A DNA stretch of 64,000 nucleotides from Paraburkholderia xenovorans LB400 (lineage in GTDB: Bacteria; Pseudomonadota; Gammaproteobacteria; Burkholderiales; Burkholderiaceae): assembly GCF_000013645.1 (NCBI RefSeq), contig NC_007951.1, positions 4,831,837-4,895,836 of the forward strand, written 5' to 3'. The notes beneath the pieces were generated by a model, which searched no databases, was not told the DNA's origin, and was given only the letters and a program-made list of their open reading frames with translations. The position numbers were made by a program, and so were the translations under genes. Position 1 is the first letter of the stretch, and every line of letters starts with the position of its first letter. Below are positions 33,084 to 42,248 of this stretch, in pieces.

Positions 33084-33863
33084 ATGACTTACTGGATGCG
33101 GCGCCTGCGCGTCGCGCTTCCCTGGCTGGTGGTCGCGCTGCTGTCCGCCGCCGCCGTGATGCTGGCGATGCTGCCGGCCGCCTGGATCACGCCGCAGTTC
33201 GCCAGACAGACACGCGGGCACGTCAACCTCGTCAATCCGGCCGGTTCGCTGTGGCACGGCTCGGCCACGCTGATGCTGGCCGCGGGCTCCGATATGAGCG
33301 CCGCGACGCTGCTGCCTGGCCGGATCGAATGGCACACGGCTTTCTGGCCGCTCTTCGCCGGCCGTGTACGCATGACCATGCGGCACAGCGAGGCGATGCC
33401 GGAGCCGATCACGGTCGACGCCACGCCGCGCAGCGCGACGGTCACGCCGGGCACGATCGCCGTGCCGGCTTCACTGCTGAGCGGCCTCGGCGCGCCGTTC
33501 AATACGCTCGATCTGCAGGGCAATGTGCAGCTGTCCTGGTCGGACTGGCGCAGCTTCAACCGCGAGGCGTTCGGACAACTGAGCGTCACGCTGACCGACG
33601 TCAGCTCGCGCGTCTCGATGGTCAAGCCGCTCGGCTCGTACCGGGTGGTGTTTCAGGCGCAGGGCGAGTCGTCCACGCTCGATCTGAGCACCACCAAGGG
33701 GCCGTTGATGCTGACCGGCAACGGCACGGTGTCGGCGGCGTCGACGTCGTTTCGCGGGACGGCCAGCGCCGCGCCGGAGGCACGCGACAATCTTGCGGGA
33801 TTGCTGAATCTGTTGGGGCGGCCGAGCGGACCGGACACGGTGGCGTTGACCTTCGTGCACTGA
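33084..33863 (+). CDS. gspN: Type II secretion protein N
   Basis: A 259-residue protein with an N-terminal membrane anchor (LPWLVVALLSAAAVMLAMLPAAW) and a beta-rich periplasmic part of the GspN family, an accessory T2SS component present in only some systems. It is the last gene of the operon; a terminator-like inverted repeat follows at 33997. Confidence 0.9.
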   Translation: MTYWMRRLRVALPWLVVALLSAAAVMLAMLPAAWITPQFARQTRGHVNLVNPAGSLWHGSATLMLAAGSDMSAATLLPGRIEWHTAFWPLFAGRVRMTMRHSEAMPEPITVDATPRSATVTPGTIAVPASLLSGLGAPFNTLDLQGNVQLSWSDWRSFNREAFGQLSVTLTDVSSRVSMVKPLGSYRVVFQAQGESSTLDLSTTKGPLMLTGNGTVSAASTSFRGTASAAPEARDNLAGLLNLLGRPSGPDTVALTFVH

Positions 33864-33996
33864 GGCGGATGGCGGGGCACTGCCGCGCGGGGTGGTCGGG
33901 CGTCGGCCTCGATGTCGTTATCGTGCGCGGGCTGGCGCTGCGCGCGATAAGCACCCGGGAACTGCTCAAACTGCTAGAGCCTTGAGGCGTCGATGC

Positions 33997-34040
33997 AAAA
34001 AAGAGGCATGACCGTGGAGAAAGCGGTCGTGCCTCTTTTG
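33997..34040. terminator. Bidirectional terminator between gspN and the efflux gene
   Basis: AAAAGAGGCATGACCG and CGGTCGTGCCTCTTTT pair with one mismatch around an eight-base loop. A and T runs at the two ends let it act on gspN (+) and the lipoprotein gene (-). Confidence 0.85.
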
Positions 34041-34063
34041 CGTTACGCCGACGGCCGGCGCTT

Positions 34064-35635
34064 CTATTCGTTGTGCATCTGCGAAGGCGGCGTCGCCCCG
34101 TTTTGCGCGACCGGCGCAGCCGCTGATGCCGGCAGCGGCGCTGGCGCGGCCACATCGCCCGTTTCGCGATTCATCTGCGACGCGTCCCAGCCGCCGCCCA
34201 GCGCCTTCACCAGACCTACCGACGACACCATCCGCTGCCCGGCGATGTTCTCCAGTTTCTGCTCAGCCGTGAAGGCGGTGGTTTGCGCGGTTAGCACGTT
34301 GACGTAGCCGACCGTGCCCGCCTTGTACTCGTTCGTGACGATGGCCAGCGCCTGACGCGCCGAATCCACCGCTTGCCGCTGCACGACGATTTCCTGCTCG
34401 AGGATGCGCTGTGATGCGAGATTGTCCTCGACGTCCTGGAATGCGGCCAGCACCGTTTGACGGTAGCTCGCGACGTCGCCGTCGTAGGCGGCTCGGGCGG
34501 CGTCGGTCTGGGCCTGGCGCAGACCGGCGTCGAAGAGCGTTGCGGCGAGTTGCGGGCCGAGCGTCCAGAAGCGCGACGGCGCGGTCAGCAATTGCGAGAA
34601 CACTGAATTTTCGAAGCCGCCGGAAGCGGACAGGGTCAGCGACGGGAAAAAAGCGGCGATGGCTACGCCGATCTGTTCGTTAGCCGCGGCGGCCTTGCGT
34701 TCCGCCGACGCGATGTCCGGCCGCCGTTCGAGCAGCGCCGACGGCATTTGCGCCGGCACGGCGGGCGGCGTGGCCGTTAGCGGCATCGGCGGAATCGAGA
34801 AGGTGGAGGCGGGTTCGCCGACCAGTACGGCGATCGCGTGCTCGTCCTGGGCGCGCTGGACGCCGTTGTCGATCGCGGCTGCCTGGGCCGACTGCAATTG
34901 CGTTTGCGCCTGGATCACGTCGGAGCGCGCGGCGACGCCGGCCGCGTACTGGTTCTGCGTGAGTTGCAGCGAGCGTTGGTAAGCCGCGACGGTGTCGTCG
35001 AGTAATTTCTGAGTCGAATCGAGCGCGCGCAGCGAGAAATAGGTCTGGGCAAGCGTGGCTTGCGCCGACAGCCGCGCGTTCGCGAGGTCCGCCGCGGCGC
35101 TTTGCTGGCCGGCCTTCTGCGAGTTGACCGAGCGGGTGACCGAACCCCACAGGTCCGGCTCCCAGCTTGCGTCGAGTTGTACGTTGAAACTATTGCTGAT
35201 GCCGGAGCGGCTCGTCGTGGCAGTCGAGCTGCGACTCGACGACGAGCCGTTGCCGGAACGCGTGGCGCCCGCCGATGCGCCGATGGTGGGGAAATACGCT
35301 GCACGCGCTTCGCCAACCAGCGCGCGCGCCTGACGGTACGCGGCGGCGAACTGGGCGACGGTCTGGTTCGCGGTGTTCAGCCGGTCTTCCAGCGCGTTGA
35401 GTTGCGGATCTTCGTAAATGGTCCACCAGTCGCCTCGATCGTGCTGATCGGCCGGCTCGGCGACTTTCCAGCCGGGGGCAGCTTCCTTGTATGACGCCGG
35501 GATCGTGGCCGCGGGCCGCTTGTAGTCGGGGCCGACCACGCAGGCGGACAGCAGGCCGGCGAGAGCCGCTGCGACAGCAATAGTCAGGGCGCGTGGCGCA
35601 AGCGTCCGCGCGCGCGAGATTCGATCAGACTGCAT
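34064..35635 (-). CDS. RND/MFS-type efflux outer-membrane lipoprotein (OprM/NodT family)
   Basis: A 523-residue TolC-like protein with a lipoprotein signal (LLSAC, C32 as the lipidated residue), then VVGPDYKRP, the typical opening of the NodT group, and two OEP repeats with long coiled coils (AYRQARALVGEARAAYFPTIG, SDVIQAQTQLQSAQAA). It forms the outer-membrane channel of a tripartite pump. The acidic/Pro C-terminal tail is variable. It is divergent from the small membrane protein, MarR and MFS genes to the right, and is probably their channel. Confidence 0.92.
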   Translation of the reverse strand: MQSDRISRARTLAPRALTIAVAAALAGLLSACVVGPDYKRPAATIPASYKEAAPGWKVAEPADQHDRGDWWTIYEDPQLNALEDRLNTANQTVAQFAAAYRQARALVGEARAAYFPTIGASAGATRSGNGSSSSRSSTATTSRSGISNSFNVQLDASWEPDLWGSVTRSVNSQKAGQQSAAADLANARLSAQATLAQTYFSLRALDSTQKLLDDTVAAYQRSLQLTQNQYAAGVAARSDVIQAQTQLQSAQAAAIDNGVQRAQDEHAIAVLVGEPASTFSIPPMPLTATPPAVPAQMPSALLERRPDIASAERKAAAANEQIGVAIAAFFPSLTLSASGGFENSVFSQLLTAPSRFWTLGPQLAATLFDAGLRQAQTDAARAAYDGDVASYRQTVLAAFQDVEDNLASQRILEQEIVVQRQAVDSARQALAIVTNEYKAGTVGYVNVLTAQTTAFTAEQKLENIAGQRMVSSVGLVKALGGGWDASQMNRETGDVAAPAPLPASAAAPVAQNGATPPSQMHNE

Positions 35636-35818
35636 GCAATGAATTCCTTCTGACGCCGCGGCGCAGCCGATGGCGGCACGCCGGACGAGATCCTGGTCTG
35701 CGGGAATGTTAGCGTATGAGCCCGCTGGGCGCGGGAAACTGAAAGGGTAATGCGAGGAAGGCGGCAGGTGTGTTACTGAGGATGTCGCGAAGGTTACGCG
35801 CTGTTACCGGGCTGGCCT

Positions 35819-36187
35819 TTACACGCGTGATTCGGTCGACTTGGCTTGCCGCCGCAGTTTGCCCGCCGCAGCCCGGCAAGGCGCATCGCCGCGCGCCTGA
35901 CAGGCGCCGACAGGACCGACGTGCTTTTGCGCAACGGCGGTGTTGACGGTGGGAAGCGGCGCGGCCGTCAATTCGACTTTCGCGGCTTTCGCCTTCTCGA
36001 CACTCTTCCGTGCCCGCCGATGCTCGGCCCACGCCAGCGCCGCCACGCCCACCGATCCGCCAGGCAGCACGAACAGCACGGCGAACAGCGCGAGTTTCCA
36101 CCAGCGGTGCGGCCCCTTGAAGGTGCTCAGTGCGGAATCGGTCAGGGAGCGGCTCAGGCCGCCAAGCGTGTTTTTGAGGTACAGCAT
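35819..36187 (-). CDS. Hypothetical single-span membrane protein, 122 aa
   Basis: Starting at ATG 36187 with AAGGA eight bases upstream, the product has a short cytoplasmic segment, one membrane helix (about 29-52, WKLALFAVLFVLPGGSVGVAAL) and a basic, Ala-rich tail with two cysteines (GACQARGDAPC). I do not recognise the family. It lies between the efflux channel and the MarR gene and is transcribed with the channel gene, but nothing shows a role in efflux. Confidence 0.6.
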   Translation of the reverse strand: MLYLKNTLGGLSRSLTDSALSTFKGPHRWWKLALFAVLFVLPGGSVGVAALAWAEHRRARKSVEKAKAAKVELTAAPLPTVNTAVAQKHVGPVGACQARGDAPCRAAAGKLRRQAKSTESRV

Positions 36188-36377
36188 CGGGAAAATCCTT
36201 TTCGCACGTCGGCTCGCGGCGTGCAGGCAATCGGTCAGAACATGGTCTCGGGTGGCGCGGTCGCGCGTAACTCGTTGCCTGTAATAATATTGACTATGCA
36301 ATCAAATTTCAAGATACTTTGCTCTGCGCGCCTCGGCTGTGTTGTTTTTCTGCTGTTCGCACTACGTGAAATCAGGT

Positions 36378-36405
36378 TTGACTTGTCTGCTTAGGCAGCT
36401 AAAAT
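36378..36405 (+). promoter_or_regulatory. Promoter of the marR-MFS unit with operator in the spacer
   Basis: TTGACT (36378-36383), 16 bases, TAAAAT (36400-36405). The spacer holds the dyad CTGCTTAGGCAG (36387-36398), the right size for a MarR dimer, which would block RNA polymerase. It is 32 bases before the marR ATG. Confidence 0.7.
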
Positions 36406-36436
36406 CCGTTCTGCTCGACGATATTGCCGATACACG

Positions 36437-36979
36437 ATGACCGACGGTCCCTACAAGGCGGACGAGATTCACCTCGAATCGAGTCTTGGCTACTACCTGA
36501 CGAAAGCTCGAAATGTGCTGGTCGAGCGGACAGACCGTGCCGTCAAGCCGCTCGGGCTGACCACGCAGCAGATCGGCGTGATCCTTATGCTGTCGTCGCG
36601 GCGTGCGAGTACGCCGTTCGAACTGTCGCGCGCCATGTCGTATGACAGCGGGTCGATGACGCGTCTGCTCGATCGCCTTGAAAAGAAAGGCTTTGTCGTG
36701 CGCACGCGCAGCGAGACCGATCGGCGGATGGTGAAACTGGAGTTGACGCCGCAAGGCCACGAAGCCGCACGCCAACTGCCCGGTCTGGGCGCGGCGGTAC
36801 TGAACGAGCAGTTGCGGGGGTTTTCCGCCGCCGACCACGCCACCTTGATCGACCTGCTCGGCCGTTTCATTGCGAACGGCATCGACGCGGGAGCAAGCGC
36901 CGGGTGTGGCTTGGGGCCGCAACAGGAATCGCAGGACGAATCACCCGAAGACTCGCCGCCGGAACACGGCGAACGCTAA
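36437..36979 (+). CDS. MarR-family repressor of the efflux unit
   Basis: A 180-residue MarR protein with the winged helix at about 40-110 (LTTQQIGVILMLSSRRASTPFELSRAM, DSGSMTRLLDRLEKKGFVVRT, DRRMVKLELTPQG). The C-terminus is an acidic, disordered tail (QQESQDESPEDSPPE). Its own promoter contains a dyad operator, so it is likely autoregulated. The MFS pump gene follows 135 bases later in the same direction, the classic EmrR-EmrB arrangement, although emrA is absent. Confidence 0.9.
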   Translation: MTDGPYKADEIHLESSLGYYLTKARNVLVERTDRAVKPLGLTTQQIGVILMLSSRRASTPFELSRAMSYDSGSMTRLLDRLEKKGFVVRTRSETDRRMVKLELTPQGHEAARQLPGLGAAVLNEQLRGFSAADHATLIDLLGRFIANGIDAGASAGCGLGPQQESQDESPEDSPPEHGER

Positions 36980-37114
36980 CCAGGCGCGCTTTTCGAGAGC
37001 GTCATTGTTTGATGATGTCTGTCTGGGCAGAGAGTGATCCGGCATGTAAGTGCGCCGTGTGAAGCGCGCGATAAAGATGCCGCGACAAGCTTTCCCGGCT
37101 GAGGAGAAAAATCT

Positions 37115-38677
37115 ATGGACGCCACGGCTTCCGCCGCTGCCCTGCCCGCCGCCGAACCCGCTCCGCTCAAAGGCGGCGCGTTGGCGCTGCTCACGGTCGG
37201 GCTCGCGCTCGGCACCTTCATGGAGGTGCTCGACACGTCGATTGCGAACGTCGCGGTGCCGACTATTTCCGGCAGCCTCGGCGTGGCGACCAGTCAGGGC
37301 ACGTGGGTGATCTCGTCGTATTCTGTCGCTTCGGCGATCGCGGTGCCGCTGACGGGCTGGCTCGCGCGGCGCGTCGGCGAAGTGAAGCTCTTTACGCTGT
37401 CCGTGCTGCTTTTCACGATCGCTTCGGCGCTGTGCGGTTTCGCGCACAACTTCGAGTCGCTGATTGCGTTCCGGCTGGTTCAGGGGCTCGTTTCCGGGCC
37501 GATGGTGCCGCTCTCGCAAACCATTCTGATGCGCTCGTATCCGCCCGAAAAGCGCGGACTCGCGCTGGGTCTATGGGCGATGACGGTGATTTGCGCGCCC
37601 ATCTTCGGGCCCGTGATGGGCGGCTATATCACCGACAACTACACGTGGCCGTGGATTTTCTACATCAACGTGCCGATCGGCGTGTTTTCGGCGGTATGCG
37701 CGTTTCTGCTGCTGCGTGGCCGTGAGACGAAGACTACGCAACAGCGCATCGACGCCGTCGGTCTCGCGCTGCTCGTGATCGGCGTGTCGTGCCTGCAAAT
37801 GATGCTCGACCTCGGCAAGGATCGCGACTGGTTCAATTCGACATTTATCGTTGCTCTTGCGGTGATCGCGGTGGTGTCGCTTGCCTTCATGCTGGTGTGG
37901 GAGATGACGGAGAAAGAGCCCGTTGTCGATCTCTCGCTGTTCAAGGATCGCAACTTCGCGCTCGGTGTGCTGATCATCTCGTTCGGGTTCATGGCCTTCT
38001 TCGGCTCGGTCGTGATTTTCCCGCTCTGGCTGCAGACGGTGATGGGTTATACGGCCGGGCTGGCGGGTCTGGCGACGGCGCCGGTCGGGCTGCTCGCGCT
38101 GTTTCTGTCGCCGATGATCGGCAAGAACATGCACCGGTTGAACCTTCGCGTGGTGGCGAGTTTTGCGTTCATCGTGTTCGCGTTCGTGTCGTTCTGGAAT
38201 TCCACGTTCACGCTCGACGTGCCGTTCAATCACGTGATCTGGCCACGGCTCGTGCAAGGAATCGGCGTGGCCTGCTTCTTCGTGCCGATGACCACCATCA
38301 CGCTCTCCAGCGTGTCGGATGAAAGGCTGGCGAGCGCGTCAGGCCTGTCCAATTTCTTCCGGACCTTGTCGGGCGCGATTGGCACGGCGATCAGTACGAC
38401 GTACTGGGAAAACGACACGATCTACCATCACGCGATGCTGACCGATTCGGTCAACGTCTATGCTCCGAACACCAATGCTTATACCAACGCACTGGCCGGC
38501 ATCGGACTGTCTGGCGACAGCATCACCGCGCAGTTGAATCAGGTAGTGACGGCGCAGGCTTATATGATGGCCACCAATGATTTCTTCCGCATTTCGTGTG
38601 CGGCGTTTCTCGTGCTTGCGGTGCTGGTCTGGATCACCAAGCCGCGCAAGGGCGCCGGGCCTTCAATGGGCCATTGA
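37115..38677 (+). CDS. DHA2-family MFS multidrug transporter (EmrB/QacA type)
   Basis: A 520-residue, 14-helix drug:proton antiporter. The family motifs are visible: motif D1 LDTSIANVAVPTISG after the first helix, TGWLARRVGEVKLF (motif A) and the motif C segment in helix 5 (ICAPIFGPVMGGYI). GAGGAG lies just upstream of the ATG. It belongs with the MarR gene and presumably the lipoprotein channel gene. EmrB proteins usually work with a membrane-fusion protein EmrA; none is encoded between or beside these genes. Confidence 0.93.
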   Translation: MDATASAAALPAAEPAPLKGGALALLTVGLALGTFMEVLDTSIANVAVPTISGSLGVATSQGTWVISSYSVASAIAVPLTGWLARRVGEVKLFTLSVLLFTIASALCGFAHNFESLIAFRLVQGLVSGPMVPLSQTILMRSYPPEKRGLALGLWAMTVICAPIFGPVMGGYITDNYTWPWIFYINVPIGVFSAVCAFLLLRGRETKTTQQRIDAVGLALLVIGVSCLQMMLDLGKDRDWFNSTFIVALAVIAVVSLAFMLVWEMTEKEPVVDLSLFKDRNFALGVLIISFGFMAFFGSVVIFPLWLQTVMGYTAGLAGLATAPVGLLALFLSPMIGKNMHRLNLRVVASFAFIVFAFVSFWNSTFTLDVPFNHVIWPRLVQGIGVACFFVPMTTITLSSVSDERLASASGLSNFFRTLSGAIGTAISTTYWENDTIYHHAMLTDSVNVYAPNTNAYTNALAGIGLSGDSITAQLNQVVTAQAYMMATNDFFRISCAAFLVLAVLVWITKPRKGAGPSMGH

Positions 38678-38682
38678 AGTTC

Positions 38683-38714
38683 GAAAGGACGCGCTGAGCG
38701 AACGCGCGTCTTTC
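38683..38714. terminator. Hairpin after the MFS gene
   Basis: GAAAGGACGCGC and GCGCGTCTTTC pair with one bulge. An overlapping dyad CTTCAATGG-G-CCATTGAAG (38661-38679) covers the MFS stop. Convergent with the lipoprotein gene, so it may serve both strands. Confidence 0.5.
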
Positions 38715-38722
38715 CGCTTTCT

Positions 38723-39217
38723 CTATTGCGTCACGGCTTCGCCGTTCGTTGCCGGATTCGATTGCCCCTGCAAAGCATCCGGATGCGGGGCCGAGGGCGC
38801 CGAGGGCTTGACGCCACTCTGCGGCGCGCCGGCCGCGACGCCGCGCACGTATTGCTTGAAGTCGGCGCCGGCTTCCCACGGGTTTGGCTTGCAGCCCGTC
38901 GAGCCATCGCAATGTGCGGCAAAACCGATAGTCGCGGTGCCGTCGGGATTCGCCGCGCGCGTGATCTGATACGCCAACGCGCGCTTGCCGCCATCGGGGC
39001 CGGCGGTCTGGATCAGCGTGTCGGTCGAGGATTCGATCTTGTACTTCGAATGGCTCGTCACCCACGTTTGCGCCCGTTGCCACCAGACATCGCATTCCGT
39101 TTTGTTTGAACATGTCAACGGCGTCGTGGCGATCTGCATGACGTCCGGATCGACCTGCCCTTGCGTCGAACACCCCGCCGCCGCTACGCACAGCATGGCC
39201 AACAGACTTTTTTTCAT
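38723..39217 (-). CDS. Hypothetical lipoprotein, 164 aa
   Basis: The product starts MKKSLLAMLCVAAAGC, a short lipoprotein signal with C16 as the lipidated residue. The mature part has a Cys pair in TCSNKTECDVWWQRAQTWV, another in HCDGSTGC, and ends in a Pro/Ser/Ala-rich tail. The WWQRAQTWV segment resembles small Burkholderia lipoproteins of unknown function. The ATG at 39217 is chosen because the signal peptide begins there. No operon partner is evident. Confidence 0.8.
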   Translation of the reverse strand: MKKSLLAMLCVAAAGCSTQGQVDPDVMQIATTPLTCSNKTECDVWWQRAQTWVTSHSKYKIESSTDTLIQTAGPDGGKRALAYQITRAANPDGTATIGFAAHCDGSTGCKPNPWEAGADFKQYVRGVAAGAPQSGVKPSAPSAPHPDALQGQSNPATNGEAVTQ

Positions 39218-39444
39218 CGCGTCGAATCCTCCCTCTGTGGTGCGCGTCGTTTGAGTTTGGACCGCCGCAGCGCTGCGGTGTTTCATCTGGATCAGAGAAT
39301 CGTCAGAACGCGTGGAGAATTTGCCGATGGTGTTCGACACTCGGTGGCGCATTGCGTAGACGTTACCTGCGCAGAAAAAAGCGGCCTTTCCGACCGCCTG
39401 TTTCTCTTCTCACTTCACCCACGCCTTACCCACGCGCGCGTTGT

Positions 39445-41061
39445 TCAGACGCTGAACCGGTTCAACGTGTACGCGCGATAAGCCGCGACGAATGCGTCGA
39501 ACGAACCGACTTCTTCCCGTTCGAGTTTCGCCTGTTCAGCCAGCGACTGTGCAGCGAGATCGGTGAATACCTTGGTCTGCTCCGCGTCCAGCGGACGCGC
39601 GCGAAAATACGCGGCGTGCGCTTCGCTTTGCGCAAGGCCGAAGGCGAGGAAACTCTGCTGCTTCTCGCGCATGGTCTGCAGCACGCGCGCCGACGGTGTC
39701 AGCGATACATCGGCCAGCTTCGCGCGTTGAACGGCGACAGCGCGTGCATGCGCGTCGCCGCCGTGCAAAGCGTCGAGCGTGGCCGCAGCCGCGTCGATCT
39801 TGACGAGCAGTTCGTTCGCCCAATCCGCCATCGCGACCGGCTGGCCGTCGCGTGTCAGTTCGAGGCCGGGCTTGCGCCCTTCCATCGTCACGCGGGCGAA
39901 GTTGTGATTGGCTTCGGCATAGGCATCAGGCGGCAGCAGCGCGCTGTCGTCGAGCGCGCAGACCAGCAGATAGGCGTCGAGAAAGCGCGACGTTTCAAGC
40001 GAAATGCCGGTCGGTTCGAACGGATCGATATCCATGCAGCGCACTTCCACGTATTGCACGCCGCGCGCTGCCAGTGCATGCAGCGGACGCTCGCCCGGAT
40101 ACGTAATGCGCTTCGGGCGGATCGTCGAGTAAAACTCGTTTTCGATCTGCAGCACGTTCGTGTTGATCTGTACCCACTCGCCATCGCGCTGTGTGCCGAT
40201 TGCCTCGTACGCGGGGTATGGCTGGCTCACGGCTTTCGCCAGCGCGTCGAGATAACCTGGCAGCGTGTCGTAATCCGCGTGCAGCGCGGCTTGCGCCGTG
40301 GTGTTCGAATAGCCGAGGTCGCTCATGCGCAGGCTGGTCGCGTACGGCCGGTAGAGCGTGTCGGCGTCGAACGTATCGAGCGAATGTTTGCGCTCGCGCA
40401 AGAAACGGCGATCCAGCGCCGGCGAAGCACCGAACAGATACATCAACAGCCAGTTGGTGCGGCGGAAATTGCGGATCAGCGCGAGGTAGCGGTCGGACTG
40501 GAAGTCGACGGCGTTCGCGGTGGATTGCTGATCGGCATGCAGCCGCCGCCATACTTCTTCGTTCAGCGAATAGTTGTAGTGGATGCCGGCAATGCACTGC
40601 ATGGTGCGTCCGTAACGGAGCGCGAGACCAATGCGGTAGACGTACTTCAGTTTGCCGATATTCGAACTGCCGTAGTGCGCGATCGGAATACCCTCGTCGG
40701 TACCGGGCAGCAGGCCGGGCATGGAGTTGTTCCACAGAATCTCGTCGCCGAGTTCCGCATAGACAAAACGATGCAGCGTGTCGAGCTTCTCGAGCGTCAG
40801 CGCGACGTCGTGCTCGGCCGGCGTGATCAATTCGAGCAGCGCTTCGGAATAGTCCGTGGTTAGCGACGGATGCGTGAGAGCCGAACCGAGCGCGCGTGGA
40901 TGCGGCGTCAAGGCGAGCTTGCCCTCGTGCGTCACGCGCAGGCTTTCCTTTTCGATGCCGCGCAGGCCACGAATCAGCGCATCGCGCTGCGGGCCTGTGG
41001 TCAGCACGGACAGGCGGTGCGAGAACGCGTCGGTCGTGCGGGAAGATGTCGTGTTTGGCAT
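39445..41061 (-). CDS. gshA: Glutamate-cysteine ligase (E. coli GshA type)
   Basis: A 538-residue enzyme of the gamma-proteobacterial GshA class: GLRGIEKESLRVTHEGKLA at the ATP site, TTDYSEALLELITP, and the substrate region YVEVRCMDIDPFEPTGIS. It makes gamma-glutamylcysteine from Glu, Cys and ATP, the first step of glutathione synthesis. I start at MPNTTSSRT (41061). A different, YbdK-type ligase lies at 12574; many Burkholderia also keep another gshA next to gshB elsewhere, which I cannot check here. A short GCGG/CCGC stem with T run follows the stop. Confidence 0.9.
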   Translation of the reverse strand: MPNTTSSRTTDAFSHRLSVLTTGPQRDALIRGLRGIEKESLRVTHEGKLALTPHPRALGSALTHPSLTTDYSEALLELITPAEHDVALTLEKLDTLHRFVYAELGDEILWNNSMPGLLPGTDEGIPIAHYGSSNIGKLKYVYRIGLALRYGRTMQCIAGIHYNYSLNEEVWRRLHADQQSTANAVDFQSDRYLALIRNFRRTNWLLMYLFGASPALDRRFLRERKHSLDTFDADTLYRPYATSLRMSDLGYSNTTAQAALHADYDTLPGYLDALAKAVSQPYPAYEAIGTQRDGEWVQINTNVLQIENEFYSTIRPKRITYPGERPLHALAARGVQYVEVRCMDIDPFEPTGISLETSRFLDAYLLVCALDDSALLPPDAYAEANHNFARVTMEGRKPGLELTRDGQPVAMADWANELLVKIDAAAATLDALHGGDAHARAVAVQRAKLADVSLTPSARVLQTMREKQQSFLAFGLAQSEAHAAYFRARPLDAEQTKVFTDLAAQSLAEQAKLEREEVGSFDAFVAAYRAYTLNRFSV

Positions 41062-41330
41062 TGATGCGAGTCGGGCGTTGTCGGGCCGCCATGTGCCGCA
41101 GCACAGCGCGGTTGACAACGTTCGGCGGAATTTTCAGTAGCGGGCACTTTAACATCTCGCCACGACCGCTGCTTGAGGTCGTTCCCGCGGCCCATCCGGG
41201 CACTCCGGGCCGCCTCTTTGCCCGCCAATCCGCGTCGTTTTTCGGCCAGTCGGTCGGCTGTGCGCCCTATCACTGTAGCGGTCATGCACCATGCGCGCGA
41301 GCCGCTTTTGTCCTCACCCGGCGCCAGGCT

Positions 41331-42248
41331 TCAGCCGCCACGCGCGGCGCCGGCACGGTCCGCCACTTCGTTCCACAGATGCATCGCCGCGTACGCCCGC
41401 CACGGCCGCCACGTATCGGTGCGGGTACGTTGCTGCGTGGGCCGCACGAGCGACGGGTCGCGCGCGCAGATCGACTGCATCAGCACGAGGTCCCATGCGG
41501 GCCACGCGTCGGCGTCGCGCCATGCGCGCATCGCGACGTACTCGACGGTCCAGGGGCCGATGCCGGGCAGCGCGAGCAATGCGGCGCGCAGGCTGTCCGC
41601 GTCGGCCGTGCTGCTGTCGAGCGGCACGTCGCCGGTGGCGACCGCGTGTGCGAAGCCCTGCAACGCCGCCACTCGTTTACCCGGCATGCCGATCTGCGCG
41701 AGATCCACGGCGGCCAGCGCGGCGGGCGTCGGAAAGCGCCAGGCGGTGTTCTCATGCGGATGCCCCTCGATGCGCCCGCCGGCGCGCTGCACGAGCCTGC
41801 CGATGATGGTGGTCGCCGCCTTCACGCTGACCTGCTGCCCGACGATTGCGCGCACCACCAGTTCGAAGCCCGACCACGCGCCCGGCACACGCAGGCCGGG
41901 CACCGCTTCGACGAGCGGCGCGAGCCACGGATCAGCGGCGAGTTCGGCGCCGATCTTTTTCGGGTCGGCATGCAGATCGAACATCTTTGCAATCGGCGCG
42001 GCGAGCGCATCGGCGTGACGGCTCACGGGCCCTTCAATGCTGGCGACAAGGCAGCGCTTGCGCGAATGCAGACGCACACTGAGTGTGCCGCTGTGGCCGG
42101 CCCATTCGATCGCGCGACGGTACGCGCCGTCTTCCACCGCTTCGACGCCCGGCGTCGCGCGTCCGCCGAAGAAACGCAGCAGGCGCGGCCAGTCGAAGGG
42201 TGGTTTGAACGGCAATTCCAGAGTAGCGACTTCGTCAAGCGTGCTCAC
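41331..42248 (-). CDS. alkA: DNA-3-methyladenine glycosylase II
   Basis: A 305-residue AlkA-type glycosylase: an N-terminal TBP-like domain, then the helix-hairpin-helix LPGIGPWTVEYVAMRAW (about 225-241) and the downstream catalytic Asp in PAWDLVL. It excises N3-methyladenine and other alkylated bases. The GTG start at 42248 lies in GTGA, overlapping the ada stop by four bases, so ada and alkA form one translationally coupled operon, the core of the adaptive response to alkylation. Confidence 0.93.
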   Translation of the reverse strand: MSTLDEVATLELPFKPPFDWPRLLRFFGGRATPGVEAVEDGAYRRAIEWAGHSGTLSVRLHSRKRCLVASIEGPVSRHADALAAPIAKMFDLHADPKKIGAELAADPWLAPLVEAVPGLRVPGAWSGFELVVRAIVGQQVSVKAATTIIGRLVQRAGGRIEGHPHENTAWRFPTPAALAAVDLAQIGMPGKRVAALQGFAHAVATGDVPLDSSTADADSLRAALLALPGIGPWTVEYVAMRAWRDADAWPAWDLVLMQSICARDPSLVRPTQQRTRTDTWRPWRAYAAMHLWNEVADRAGAARGG

